In this document: in pieces, positions 1-9,603 of the stretch
Numbering within the stretch: the stretch's first letter is position 1
Layout of the letters: every line of letters begins with the position of its first letter
Origin: Streptomyces sp. WAC08241
GTDB taxonomy: Bacteria; Actinomycetota; Actinomycetes; Streptomycetales; Streptomycetaceae
NCBI GenBank assembly: GCA_007858575.1
Contig: CP042279.1
Coordinates: 4,528,501 to 4,592,500 of the forward strand
Reading direction: 5' to 3'
Length of the DNA: 64,000 nt
Program-made: the position numbers and the translations under genes
The notes under the pieces: generated by a model
What the model saw: the letters and a program-made list of their open reading frames with translations, nothing else
Told to the model about the DNA's origin: nothing
The model's database searches: none

Positions 1-912
1 GATGACCTCGCGGATGTCGTAGGAGCGGTTGCCGTCCTCGGGGACCACGTCGAGCAGGGCGTCGCCCGGGCGGTCCGCCGGGTCGCCCGTGGGGTGCGCG
101 GGCGGCAGTTCGCGGTTGTTGGAGGGGAGCAGGAGAGGAGGTAGCGGACCTCCTCCAGGCAGGTGCGCTCGTCGTCGTGGACGAAGTGGGCCACTCCCGA
201 GGTGGCGCCGTGCACGTCGGCGCCGCCCAGGCCGTTCTGGGTGATCTCCTCGCCCGTGACCGCCTTGACCACGTCGGGGCCGGTGATGAACATCTGGGAG
301 ATGTCGCGCACCGCGAAGACGAAGTCGGTCAGGGCGGGCGAGTAGGCGGCGCCTCCCGCGCACGGGCCCAGCATCACCGATATCTGCGGGATCACCCCGC
401 TCGCCGCGGTGTTGCGCCGGAAGATGCCGCCGTAGCCGGCCAGCGCCGAGACGCCCTCCTGGATGCGGGCGCCCGCGCCGTCGTTCAGGGAGACCAGGGG
501 CGCGCCGGCCGCGATCGCCATGTCCATCAGCTTGTGGATCTTCTGGGCGTGGGCCTCGCCGAGGCACCGCCGAAGATGCGGAAGTCATGGGCGTAGACGA
601 AGACGGTACGGCCTCCACCGTGCCCCAGCCGGTGACGACGCCGTCGGTGTACGGCTTCTTCGCCTCCAGGCCGAAGCCCTGGGCCCGGTGCCGGCGCAGG
701 GCCTCGACCTCGGTGAACGAGCCGGGGTCGAGGAGGAGTCCGATGCGTTCGCGGGCGGTGAGCTTGCCCTTGGCGTGCTGGCGTTCGGTGGCCTCCGGGT
801 CCGGGCCGGTGCGGGCGAGTTCCTTGACGGCGCGCATCTGCGTCAGACGGTTCGCCCCGGGGGCGTCCGGGGTGACGTCGGGCACGAGAGCTTCGGGATC
901 GGTGAGGGTCAT
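1..912 (-). CDS. Acyl-CoA carboxylase beta (carboxyltransferase) subunit of the PKS cluster, 3' end cut by window
   Basis: Carboxyltransferase subunit that moves CO2 from carboxybiotin to acetyl- or propionyl-CoA, so it should feed malonyl-CoA to the polyketide synthase. Reading left from the ATG at 912 the protein shows KGKLTARERIGLLLDPGSF near residue 45, then AHDFRIFGG, GAGARIQEGVSAL and GPCAGGAAYSP, all typical of the AccD5/PccB family. The ATG overlaps the stop of the phosphopantetheinyl transferase by 4 bp, so it is the distal gene of the leftward PKS operon, the place held by JadN in the jadomycin cluster. Roughly the last third lies outside the window. The frame is lost near 570, 620 and 135, each consistent with one missing base. 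The identity is secure; acetyl- versus propionyl-CoA preference is not. Confidence 0.88.
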   Translation of the reverse strand, partial: MTLTDPEALVPDVTPDAPGANRLTQMRAVKELARTGPDPEATERQHAKGKLTARERIGLLLDPGSFTEVEALRRHRAQGFGLEAKKPYTDGVVTGWGTVEAVPSSSTPMTSASSAVPRRGPRPEDPQADGHGDRGRRAPGLPERRRGRPHPGGRLGAGRLRRHLPAQHRGERGDPADIGDAGPVRGRRRLLARPDRLRLRGARHLPDVHHRPRRGQGGHGRGDHPERPGRRRRARRHLGSGPLRPRRRAHLPGGGPLPPLLLPSNNRELPPAHPTGDPADRPGDALLDVVPEDGNRSYDIREVI

Positions 913-1773
913 GATGCCGGGGCCCTTCCCTTCCCGTTCCTGGTGTCGATGGGGGCGTGCGGACGGACGGAGGACGGATCGTGGGCGCGCAGCGTGGTGC
1001 GCAGGCGCGGTGCGGCGGCGGAGATGCGCTCGGCGGCGTCCCGGGCGTGGAGCCACTCGGCGGGCACCGGGTACACGGCGGCCTGCCAGTCCTTGCCGCC
1101 GGCCAGTGCCGCGGCGGCGGCGTGGCCGTCGGACAGGGGCGTGTTGCGCACCGTCCAGCCGGCCGGGCGCCGGGACTCGGCGGCCTCGCCGAGGTAGTCG
1201 AGGTCGGCGGCGCGGGCGAGGCCGGTGCCGAGGCCCTTCAGGTAGGCCTCCTTGCGGGACCACAGCCGGGCGAAGGCCTCGCGCCGCCGGGCGGCCGGGA
1301 GCCGGGCGATCTCCTGGCGCTCGGCCGGGTGCAGCCGGGGCAGGCAGATGTCGACGGTCTCCTGCGACGGCAGCGCCTGGACGTCGACGCCGACCCGGGT
1401 GCGGGCCACCGCGACCAGGGCGAGGCCGTGGCTGTGGGAGAGCGAGAACTGCGGGCGTCCGGCAGGCCGACCAGTACCGGCCGGCCGTGCCGCTTCCCGC
1501 ACCCCTCGCACCGCTCCCGGCCGATGGGCAGCTTCCGGGGCTCGACCCCGGTGTAGGCCGACAGCACCCGGCGCAGACCCACATGGGCGGTGACGTACGT
1601 CTGCCGGTCGCCGTGCCGGCGGTAGGCCGCCGCGCGCCGCCGTTCCTCGGGGTCGAGTTCGTCGCCCGGCAAGGTCGCGCGGCGAGGCGGGGACGGCAGC
1701 AGCCACAGGTGCAGGTCCGACGGTCCCACGTCACGTGCGTGGCGCGGGGCGTTCGGTACGAGGGGGACGTTCA
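909..1773 (-). CDS. Sfp-type 4'-phosphopantetheinyl transferase
   Basis: Transfers phosphopantetheine from CoA to the serine of an acyl carrier protein, activating the cluster ACP. The protein shows QFSLSHSHGLALVAVA, the magnesium-binding GVDVQALPS, and the WSRKEAYLKGLG motif, in the order expected for Sfp/Gsp enzymes (about 285 residues). The start is a GTG at 1773 whose GTGA overlaps the probable stop of the exporter gene; the stop overlaps the ATG of the carboxylase beta gene. One base is missing near 1458 in a G run, which splits the reading frame just before the SLSHSHG motif. It matches JadM in type and in its place between a transporter and a carboxylase beta gene. Confidence 0.86.
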
Positions 1774-3089
1774 CGGGCCGCTCCCGGTCCGGTGATGGGG
1801 GCCGCGCGCGCCCGGAGGGTGCCGCCGGCCGTGTGCTGCCGCTGTCGGCGACCGCCGCGACGAGGGCGGCCGCCAGCGAGATCAGGCCGCCCGCCCACAG
1901 TGCGGAGCGGGTGCCCAGATGCTGGGTGACGGTGCCGACGAAGAGGGCGCCGAGCGGGGCGCTGCCGTGCAGGATCAGGGTGTAGAGGGCCATGACCCGG
2001 CCGCGGAAGGCGGGATCGCCGCCCAGTTGGACGCGGTGGTTGGCGGCCTGCACGAAGGACAGGGAGGCGAATCCCGTCGGGACGAGCAGGACCAGCGCGA
2101 CCGGCAGGTTCGGCGCCCATCCGGTGGCCGCCGCCAGGACGCCGAAGCAGCCGGCCCAGGCGATGACCAGGCGGGCTGGGGGCGACCCCGGCGCAGGGTG
2201 CCGGTGAAGGCGGCCAGCAGCGATCCGGCGGCGAGCGCGGCGGTGAGCAGCCCGAAGGCGGTGGCGTCGGTCCGGAAGACCGTACGGGCCATGAGCGGCA
2301 GGGCCAGCGGGAGGTTGAGTCCGAACAGCGACACCGCAGCGAGCAGCGCCAGCGTCATGACCAGGTCGGCCGGGACCGCACGTGGGCCAGGCCCTCGGTG
2401 ACCCGGGCGTCGCGTGCCGCGGCGCGGGCGGTGGTGCAGTTCGCCGGGCCGCATGGCACGCAGCCCCGCCACCGTCGCCGCGTAGCTCGCCGCGTTCACG
2501 AGCATCACCGTGCCGGGGCCGACCGCCTCGATCAGCAGCCCCGCCAAGGGCGGGCCGAGCACCCGGGCGACGTTGAAGTAGGCGCCGCTGAGCGCGGAGG
2601 CGTTGGGCACCAGGTCGGGTCCCACGAGCTCGGCGATGAAGGACAGCCGGGTCGGCATCTCCACGGCGCCCGCGACGCCCAGGGCGAACGCGAACGCGTA
2701 GACGTGCCAGAGCCGGGCCGAATCGCCGGCGACCAGCAGCCCGAGCGGCAGCGCGAGCAGCCCGGAGACGACGTTGGTCCAGGTCAGCAGGGCACGCTTG
2801 TCGTAGCGGTCCGCCACACGGCCGCCGTACAGGGTCAGCAGCAGCATCGGCGTGAACTGGAGCGCGGTGACCGTGGCGAGTGCGGTGACCGAGTCGCCGC
2901 TCAGGTCGAGGACGAGCCAGTCCTGGGCGACGACCATCATCCAGGTGCCGGTCACCGACGCGATCTGTCCGGCGACGAACAGCCGGAAGTTGCGTACGGC
3001 CAGCGAGCGCAGACCGGTGGCCAGCAGCCCCGGGACCTGGCCGGCGGGCGGCGGCGGGGCCGTCGGCCGGTGGATCCGGACGCGGTCAC
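1770..3089 (-). CDS. MFS exporter (EntS/MFS_3 type)
   Basis: Integral membrane transporter, probably exporting the pathway product. The N-terminal part reads LATGLRSLAVRNFRLFVAGQ and continues into WMMVVAQDWLVLDL, GGRVADRYDKRALL (the MFS loop 2-3 motif) and ALSGAYFNVARVLGPPLAG; the C-terminal part (ATLILHGSAPLGALFVG type helices) is in other frames. At least four single-base gaps (near 3030, 2390, 2180 and 1800) break the frame. The start is taken as the GTG at 3089, whose GTGA overlaps the stop of the hydrolase gene; the end at 1770 assumes the same GTGA overlap with the phosphopantetheinyl transferase. Resembles JadL by position. Substrate is inferred from context only. Confidence 0.78.
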
Positions 3090-3962
3090 GGGCCGTCCCG
3101 TTCCGGCAGGCACTCCTCGAAGAAGGCCAGCGCGTAGGTGTAGGCCCGGGCCGTGCGGCCCAGGCTGATGTTGTGCCCGGCGTCGGGCTGCCGGTCGACC
3201 ACGACCCGCGGTGCGGCGCTCAGCCTCGCCCGCAGGTCGTCGAGCGCGGCGGCGTCGTGCCGCCACCACAGCTCGTGCTCGGCGAACGTCAGGCGCACGG
3301 GGACGCGCACCCGCGGGGCGAGCGCGTCGAAGACCTCCGGCCAGTCCGAAGCCGCCCGCAGCTCCTGTTCGGGGATGGGCTTCACGAGGTCGGCGCTGCG
3401 CCGGAAGGTGGCGGGCGGGTAGAGACCGGGCCGGCCCCAGTTGTGGCGCCACCGGGCCCGGTCGGGTCCGGCGAGCAGTTCCGCGGAGCGCGGGGCGTAG
3501 CGGTGGCCGCAGCCGGAGATGTCCAGGGCCAGCAGGTCTGCCGGCGGCGCTTGGGCGGCCAGGGTCAGGGCGAGCTTGCCGCCGAAGGAGTGCGCGAGCA
3601 GGAACGTGCCCGCGCCGACGGCGTACGCGGCGTGGAAGCGGTCGAGCGCGGCGCGCAGGACGCGGGCCTGCCCGGCGAGGTCCAGCCCTTCGGGGAGCCC
3701 GGCGGCCGAGTCGCCGTAGCCGGGCCGGTCGACGGCGAGGACCGCGAAGCCCAGACGCGCTCCCAGCACACACAGGGACGCGTCCGGCCGGGCCCCGCCG
3801 TCGAAGTACCCCGCGCTCATCCCCGCCCCGTGCAGCGCGACGACGACGGCGCGCGGCGGCGTGCTCCCGCGGTGCGCTGAGCAGGGCCGACAGGGTGTGC
3901 CCCGCGGCGTCCAGCGTGATCCGCCGTACGCGCGGGCCGACGGACAGGGGCGCGGTGGTCAT
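3086..3962 (-). CDS. Alpha/beta-fold hydrolase
   Basis: About 290 residues, alpha/beta-hydrolase fold. Visible are the oxyanion region ALHGAGMSAGYFDG, AVDRPGYGDSAAG, the nucleophile elbow LLAHSFGGKLALTLA (GHSxG-like, serine in HSFGG) and the catalytic-histidine region QPDAGHNISLG near the C terminus, so the Ser-His pair is intact. ATG at 3962 follows the stop of the upstream monooxygenase by only a few bases and its own stop overlaps the exporter start. The first 45 residues are in another frame, with one base missing near 3860. In the cluster it could hydrolyse an ester or lactone intermediate or act as a thioesterase releasing the chain; the sequence does not decide. Confidence 0.75.
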
Positions 3963-3966
3963 GGTG

Positions 3967-5534
3967 CTACGCCACCTCCGGAGTGCCGAACCAGTCGTGC
4001 AGGGCGGTGACGAGGCCGTCGACGGCGGCGGCCGTCTCGGCCGGGGCGGTCCCGGAGGAGCCCCGGGCCGTCGCCGTACCGGATGCCCGCGGGGCTCCGT
4101 CGTGCGGGTCGGCCGTCGGGTCGGTTTCTCTCCTCCGGCGGCCCATGCCACGTGGCCGTCCGGGCGTACGAGCAGGGCGGTCGCTCCCGAGAAGACCTCG
4201 GGGCTCTCCGGTGGCCGTGACGACCGGGATCCGGTCGTGCCAGCCGGCCGCGGCGGCCCGCAGGCCCGGATCGTCGGCGAGGTCGAGCAGGACGCCCCGG
4301 GCCGGGTGGAGCAGGTCCGTGGTGGTGGTCCGCGTGCCGTCGGCCAGCTTCAGGGGGCGCGGGGCAGGCGCCGGCCGAGGAGGGGTGGGTGCCGGGGCCG
4401 AGGTCGTAGGCGATGTCGAGGTGGCTGACCACGCCGGCCAGGCGGCGGCGGACCTCCTGGAGCCCCATCAGCTCGCCGAAGACCGTGCGCACCGGGTCGG
4501 CCTCGGGGCCGCCGAGGAAGATCAGCCCCTGCGCCCGGGTGTTCATCAGCAGTCGGGCGCCGACGGGGTGCCGTTCGTCGTGGTAGGTGTCGAGGAGGGC
4601 GTCCGGCACCTCCCCGCGGATCACCGCGGCCAGCTTCCAGCCGAGGTTGACCGCGTCCTGGACGCCCGTGCTGAGCCCCTGGCCGCCGGCCGGGAGATGG
4701 ACGTGCGCGGCGTCCCCGGCGAGCAGCACCCGGCCCCTGCGGTAGGCGGAGACCTGCCGGGTGGCGTCCGTGAAGGAGCTGACCCAGTCGGCACCGCCCC
4801 CGGCCAGCGACTCGCCGGTGATGCGCTCCCAGGCGGCGGCGACCTCGTCGAACTCCACCGCCCGGGCCGGTCCCCGGCGGGCGTGCCGTCCTCGCAGACG
4901 ATGATCCGGTCGACGCCCGGCGCCAGCGGCGCGGCCATCACCATGCCGTTGTCCAGCCGCTCCCCGAGGAAGCGGGGCCGGATGTCGCAGCCGGTGACGT
5001 CGGCCAGGTACATCCGGCGCGTGGCCGGCAGCCCGGGGAAGTCGAAGCCGGCCGCCCCGCGTACGACGCTCTGTCCGCCGTCGCAGCCCACCAGATAGGC
5101 GCCGCGCAGTCGCTGCTCGCCCTCGGGCGTGGCCGCCACGATCTCGACGCCGTCCCCGTCGTCGACCAGTTCGGCCAGTTCCCAGCCCCGCCGTATGTCC
5201 GCGCCCCGTTCGCCGGCCCACTCCTCCAGGACGGCCTCGGTCCGCGACTGCGGGATGCCGCGCGCGCCGAAGTGGGCGTCCTCCAGGACGGTGTAGTCGA
5301 ACTGCACGCCGCCGAAGTGGCCCATCGGGCTCTTCTCCGGCGCGCCGAACCCGGGCAGCAGCCCCCGCTGGTCGAACACCTCCATCGCGCGGGCGGTGAA
5401 TCCGAGCCCCGGGACTGCCCGGTCGGCTCCGCCAGCTTCTCCACGACGACGACCCGGGCCCCGCCCAGTCGCAGTTCCCCGGCCAGCATGAGGCCCGTCG
5501 GCCCCGCGCCGACGACGATCACATCCGTGTCCAC
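3967..5534 (-). CDS. PgaE/JadH-type FAD monooxygenase 1
   Basis: Class A aromatic flavoprotein hydroxylase of the PgaE/CabE/JadH group, which hydroxylate angucyclinones using NADPH, FAD and O2. It shows the dinucleotide motif VIVVGAGPTGLMLAGELRLG at the N terminus, GFTARAMEVFDQRGLLPGFG, GHFGGVQFDYTVLE, YLVGCDGGQSVVRGAAGFDF (DG motif), and LAGDAAHVHLPAGGQGL followed by NLGWKLAAV (GD motif). The C-terminal thioredoxin-like domain ends LHDWFGTPEVA. About 520 residues expected. A GTG at 5534 preceded by GAGAGGGAAG is the likely start. The frame is lost near 5410, 4870, 4360 and 4200, each by one base. It lies 5 bp upstream of the hydrolase gene in the operon. Confidence 0.85.
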
Positions 5535-5622
5535 AGCACTTCCCTCTCTGAGCTCCGGTGAAGAATCCGAGTCGCATGCCGACGGAACGAGCCGCCTCGC
5601 GACGGTTCGCGACGCGGGTCCG

Positions 5623-7137
5623 TCACAGCCCGGGGTCGGGCCGTCCGAACCAGTGGCGGATCGCCGCCGCCGCCGCCCGCGGGTCCGCGCCCGCCCAGGC
5701 GACGTGGCCGTCGGGGCGGACCAGCAGCCCCTCGGCGCCGTGCAGCGGCCCGGCGGTGTCCGGTCGTACCGCCACCGAGGTGAGCCGGTCCGACCAGACC
5801 TTGCCGAGCCAGCGCAGTTCGGCCCGGGCCGAGGCGGAGACCAGGAGCAGCCCGCGCCCGTCCCGCAGCGCCTCCGCGACCCTGAGCGGGCCGTCCGGCG
5901 CGGGCAGCGTGCCGAGCGGGAGCCGGGCGCCGAGCAGCGGATGGGCGGCACCGAGCAGCGGATGGGCACCGCCGCCCACCCGGTAGCGGATGTCGAGCCC
6001 GGTGATCATCGCCGCGAGGTGGTCCCGCGCGGGCCCGGCGGTGATGAGTTCGCCGAGCAGGGTGCGGGCCGGTTCCACCTCCGGCCCGCCGAGCAGCAGC
6101 AACGTCTGGGCCCTGATGTTGGCGAGCACCCGGCGCCCGACCTCGTGCCGCTCGTCGTGGTACGTGTCGAGCAGCCCCGCCGGGATCCGGCCGCACGCCA
6201 CCGCGGCCAGTTTCCAGCCGAGGTTGGCCGCGTCCTGGAGGCCCAGGTTGAGTGCCTGGCCGCCGCTCGGCATCTGGCGGTGGGCCGCGTCCCCGGCGAA
6301 CAGCACCCGCCCGTGCCGGTACCGCTCCAGTTGCTGGTTGGCGTCGCCGAAGGCGTTGAGCCACACCGGGCGGCCACCGCTCAGGTCCTCGCCGGTGACC
6401 CGTCGCCACGCGTCGACGACCTCGGCGAAGTCCGGCGGCCCCGTCCGCCGCCGCGCCGGACGGCCGAACGCGTGCACCATCACCCGGGTGACCCCGCCGG
6501 GCATCCGCGCCGCGATCGCCAGCCTGTGCTCCTTGCGCTCGAAACGCCGGTTCGGGACGTCGATCCCCGCGATGTCCGCCCGCAGCAGCTCCCGCACCGC
6601 CGGGGTGCCGGCCAGCGCCGCCCCCGTCAGCCGCCGTACGGTGCTGTCCTCGCCGTCGCAGGCGACGACGTACGCCGCCCGCAGCCGCCGGGTGCCGTCC
6701 GGGGTGTCGGCCGTGACCTCCACGTACCCGTCCTCGGGCCCGTCGTGCTGGGTGAGCCCGCGCACCTCCCAGCCGCGCCGGACGTCGGCGCCGAGGGCCC
6801 CGGCCCAGTCCTGGAGGATCTCCCCGGTCCTGGTCTGGGGCACCTTCCACTGACCCGAGTACGGGCCGGGCACGGTCAGGTCCATCGGTACGCCGCCGAA
6901 GTGGCCCCGGGGTTCGCGCGGCGGGTCCCCGAGCGCGTCCAGCAGCCCCCGGCAGTCGAACAGCTCGACCGTGCGGGCGTGCAGCGTGGAGGCGCGGGAT
7001 TCGGCGGTGGGGGCGCGCAGCCGTTCCAGTACGACGACGTCGGCGCCGCCGAGGCGGAGCTCGCCGGCGAGGAACAGGCCGACGGGGCCCGCCCCCACCA
7101 CGACGACCCGGCTGGTCCGGGAGGTGTCGGCGGCCAT
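5623..7137 (-). CDS. PgaE/JadH-type FAD monooxygenase 2
   Basis: Second aromatic flavoprotein hydroxylase, 504 residues and in one unbroken frame. Motifs: VVVVGAGPVGLFLAGELRLG, GHFGGVPMDLTVPG, VACDGEDSTVRRLTGAAL, LFAGDAAHRQMPSGGQALN and LGLQDAANLGWKLAAVA. It differs from its two paralogues at usually conserved places: the FAD-ribose region reads STLHARTVELFDCRGL instead of GFTAR-type, and the GD motif has HRQMPSGGQ rather than H(V/I)HLP. Two adjacent HPLLGA copies near residue 390 mark a small in-frame duplication. The ATG at 7137 starts 3 bp after the aromatase/cyclase stop. Probably a different hydroxylation or dehydration step from enzyme 1, as for the paired oxygenases in jad, pga and alp clusters. 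Confidence 0.86.
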   Translation of the reverse strand: MAADTSRTSRVVVVGAGPVGLFLAGELRLGGADVVVLERLRAPTAESRASTLHARTVELFDCRGLLDALGDPPREPRGHFGGVPMDLTVPGPYSGQWKVPQTRTGEILQDWAGALGADVRRGWEVRGLTQHDGPEDGYVEVTADTPDGTRRLRAAYVVACDGEDSTVRRLTGAALAGTPAVRELLRADIAGIDVPNRRFERKEHRLAIAARMPGGVTRVMVHAFGRPARRRTGPPDFAEVVDAWRRVTGEDLSGGRPVWLNAFGDANQQLERYRHGRVLFAGDAAHRQMPSGGQALNLGLQDAANLGWKLAAVACGRIPAGLLDTYHDERHEVGRRVLANIRAQTLLLLGGPEVEPARTLLGELITAGPARDHLAAMITGLDIRYRVGGGAHPLLGAAHPLLGARLPLGTLPAPDGPLRVAEALRDGRGLLLVSASARAELRWLGKVWSDRLTSVAVRPDTAGPLHGAEGLLVRPDGHVAWAGADPRAAAAAIRHWFGRPDPGL

Positions 7138-7139
7138 GG

Positions 7140-8088
7140 TCAGCGGCTCTTCTCCGCGTACGCCCTGGCGTGACCCAGCGTGGCGCGGCTGTTGGTGCTG
7201 AGCGCGCCCTGGACGTACTCGCGGGCGTCCTCGACGGTCGCGTCGGGGCCGAGGATCCGCCGGATGTTGTCCGGGTCGAGCACGACCGTGTGCTGCGAGG
7301 TGGCGGCCACCCCGCGCGGGTACTCCTCGAACGTCCACAGGCCGGTGTGCAGGGTCATCAGGGCCGGCAGGGTGACCTGCTTGTAGGCGATCGCGCGGTG
7401 CGGGAACGTCACCCGGTACGACTTGGTGGTGTGCGTCGAGCCGTCCTTGGCGCGGGTGTCCATCTCCAGCACCTGCAGGCCGGGCGCGGGCTCCTCGAAC
7501 CGGACGCGGGCCACGTGCGGCAGCCGGTCCACCCAGCGGTCGGCCTCGTTGACGAAGTCGTAGACGTCCTTGGCCGAGCCCGCGATCAGCACGGTGTCCT
7601 CGAAGGAGAAGGTCAGCTCGCGCGCCGCGTGGGCCCGCTCGACGTTCTCCTTCAGGGCGGCCAGCTCCGAACGGAGTTGCGGTCGACGGCCTCGTCGATC
7701 CAGGCGAGGCCCCCGGGGTCGTCGTCGACGGCGCGGTAGTCGTGCAGCAGCCGGACTAGCGAGCCGCCGTCCGGCAGCTCCTCGATCACCCAGGTGCCGC
7801 CCATCGCGGCGACCGGGGCGCGGAGACCTCCTGGCGGAAGGTGATCCGGCGGTTGCCGGGGTCCAGGGTGCGGCGCGAGGTCCAGCTCTTGGCGGTGCCG
7901 TTGGCGGTGGCCCAGATGCGGATGCGCTCCTCGCGCTCGCCCTTCTCCAGGTGGTCCACGTGGATGGTGGGCGGGAAGATCCGCGGCCAGTTCTCCACCT
8001 CCGCGATCAGGCGGTAGACGGCGTCGGCGGGAGCCGAGACGGTGATCTCGTGCGCCACCTCGCGGGTCGTTGCTTCCGTCTTGGTCAC
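7140..8088 (-). CDS. Two-domain polyketide aromatase/cyclase (SRPBCC)
   Basis: Directs first-ring cyclisation and aromatisation of the reduced polyketide chain. Two START/SRPBCC domains in tandem: the N-terminal half begins VTKTEATTREVAHEITVSAP and contains ENWPRIFPPTIHVDHLE, the second half has FVNEADRWVDRLPHVARVRF and ALMTLHTGLWTFEEYP. About 315 residues, the usual size of di-domain ARO/CYC such as JadD or ActVII. GTG at 8088 is the only sensible start; the stop at 7140 is 3 bp from the next gene. Two single-base gaps occur, near 7815 (C run) and 7675. The di-domain type goes with KR-reduced chains, consistent with the ketoreductase upstream. Confidence 0.88.
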
Positions 8089-8164
8089 GTCCTCGTCCTC
8101 TTCTTCCTCGGGTACGTCCCGAGCGGTCGCTCGGGTGCGTCCGGTGCGGGTGCGTGTTTCGTGC

Positions 8165-8250
8165 GCGCGGTGGTGGGGTCCGGTCGGTCGGGTCCGGTCG
8201 GTGGGGTCCGCGCGGGCCGGGCGGTGGGGTCCGTACGGGGCCGGGCGGTC
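8165..8250. repeat. GGTGGGGTCCG-type repeats between KR and aromatase genes
   Basis: The 180-bp gap between the ketoreductase stop and the aromatase start holds three copies of GGTGGGGTCCG-like units (near 8172, 8199 and 8223) mixed with GGTCGGTCGGGTCCG variants. No reading frame of note runs through it. Such spacers are unusual in an operon where most neighbours overlap by 4 bp. Confidence 0.6.
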
Positions 8251-8270
8251 GGCTCGGGCGGGGCCGGGCG

Positions 8271-9055
8271 TCAGAAGTTGCCCAGGCCGCCGCAGACGTT
8301 GATGGCCTGGGCGGTGACCGGGGCGGCGGTGTCGGAGGCGAGGTAGCCGACCATCCCGGCGACCTCCTCCGGCGTGGAGTAGCGGCCGAGCGGAATCTTG
8401 GCCCGAACTTCTCGAGGATCGCCTCCTCGGTGGTGTCGTAGGCGGCGGCGTAGCTCTGGCGGACCCGCTGGGCCATGGGGGTCTCGACGTAGCCGGGGCA
8501 GACGGCGTTGACGGTGATGCCGGTCGGTGCGAGCTCGTTGCCGAGGGCCTTGGTGAAGCCGACGACGCCGTGCTTGGAGGCGGAGTACGGGGCGCCGAGG
8601 ACCACGCCCTGCTTGCCCGCCGTGGACGCGATGTTGATGATCCGGCCCCAGCCGCGGTCGCGCATGCCGCCGGTGTTGAGCACCTCGCGGGTCACCCGGA
8701 AGACGCTGTTGAGGTTGGTGTCGATGACGTCGTCCCACAGCTCGTCCGCTATGTCGGCGGTCACCCCGCCGCCGCTGCGGCCGGCGTTGTTGACGAGGAC
8801 GTCGACGGTGCCGAAGTGGTCGACGGCGGCCCGCACGAAGGTACGGACCGCGTCCGGCGAACGGACGTCCACGGCGGCGCCGTCCGCGTCGATGCCCTCC
8901 TCCTGGAGCTGCTTGACCGTGGCGGCCACGTTGTCGGCGTCGCGCGCGCCGATGAACACGCGGTGCCCGGCGGAGCCCAACTGCCGGGCGGCCGCCAGAC
9001 CGATGCCGCTGGTGGCTCCGGTGATCAGTGCGACCCGCTGCGTCTGCTGCGGCAT
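8271..9055 (-). CDS. Type II PKS ketoreductase (ActIII-like SDR)
   Basis: NADPH-dependent short-chain dehydrogenase that reduces one ketone (C9 by ActIII analogy) of the nascent chain. Shows VALITGATSGIGLAAARQLG (cofactor motif), LVNNAGRSGGG, the catalytic GAPYSASKHGVVGFTKAL (Tyr-xxx-Lys) and C-terminal PVTAQAINVCGGLGNF, the usual ActIII-type ending. About 261 residues. The ATG at 9055 is preferred over the in-frame TTG at 9064 because AAGGGAG lies 9 bp before it. One base is missing near 8400, so the last 45 residues read in another frame. Position matches JadE. Confidence 0.92.
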
Positions 9056-9165
9056 GCTCTTCAACTCCCTTGACTGGGGGCGTGCGTGGAATGCGAGGAG
9101 GAGTGCCGCCGCCGGTCGCGTGGGAGGTGGCGGCAGGGCCGCGGAACGCGCGGCATGTCGGGGCG

Positions 9166-9441
9166 TCAGGCGGCGGCCTGCGACCCGTCGCCCATCCGGG
9201 CGTTGACCTCGTCGATGAGGGCGCGCGGCGTGTTGCTCTCCGACAGGACGTCGTCGTCCAGGGTGATGCCGTACTCGCGCTCGATGCGGCCGACGGTCTC
9301 GAGCAGCGCCAGCGACTCGTAGCCGAGGTGCTCGAAGTCCTCGTCGAGGATCTCGCCGTCGAGGTCGACGTTCTCCTCGGCGCCGGCGCCCTCGATCAGG
9401 ATCCGCTTGAGGTCGTCGAGGGTGAACTGCTTGGTTTCCAT
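9166..9441 (-). CDS. Acyl carrier protein of the minimal PKS
   Basis: 91-residue ACP carrying the growing polyketide chain on a phosphopantetheine arm. Begins METKQFTLDDLKRILIEGAG; the attachment serine lies in LGYESLALLE. In most type II PKS ACPs the residue before the serine is Asp (LGYDSLALLE); here it is Glu. The C-terminal helix NTPRALIDEVNARMG is typical. Intact frame. Sits between KS-beta and the ketoreductase, the usual order KS-alpha, KS-beta, ACP, KR. Confidence 0.93.
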   Translation of the reverse strand: METKQFTLDDLKRILIEGAGAEENVDLDGEILDEDFEHLGYESLALLETVGRIEREYGITLDDDVLSESNTPRALIDEVNARMGDGSQAAA

Positions 9442-9483
9442 GGGGGTTTCCTTCCGTATGGTCCAGATGAGCTATCTGATACG

Positions 9484-9562
9484 TATAGTCCGAATGACTC
9501 GGATAGCCCGAATGGTTCGGATGGTTCGGATGGTTCGGATGGTTCGGATGGTTCGGATGACC
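9484..9562. repeat. Tandem 9-bp repeat (ATGGTTCGG) between KS-beta and ACP genes
   Basis: At least five perfect head-to-tail copies of ATGGTTCGG run from about 9511 to 9558, flanked by degraded copies (GAATGACTCGG, GATAGCCCGA) from about 9484. It lies in the 162-bp spacer just upstream of the ACP start. Read on the minus strand it would encode Ser-Glu-Pro repeats, but no start codon or ribosome site precedes that frame, so I treat it as untranslated spacer. Confidence 0.85.
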
Positions 9563-9603
9563 GGGGTGGCCACGATGATCGGGGCGGCGACGATGGCCGG
9601 TGC

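Noticed and set aside
9484..9562. A Ser-Glu-Pro repeat peptide read from the 9-bp repeats
   Set aside because: That frame is only open because of frameshifts in KS-beta; no start codon or ribosome site precedes it.
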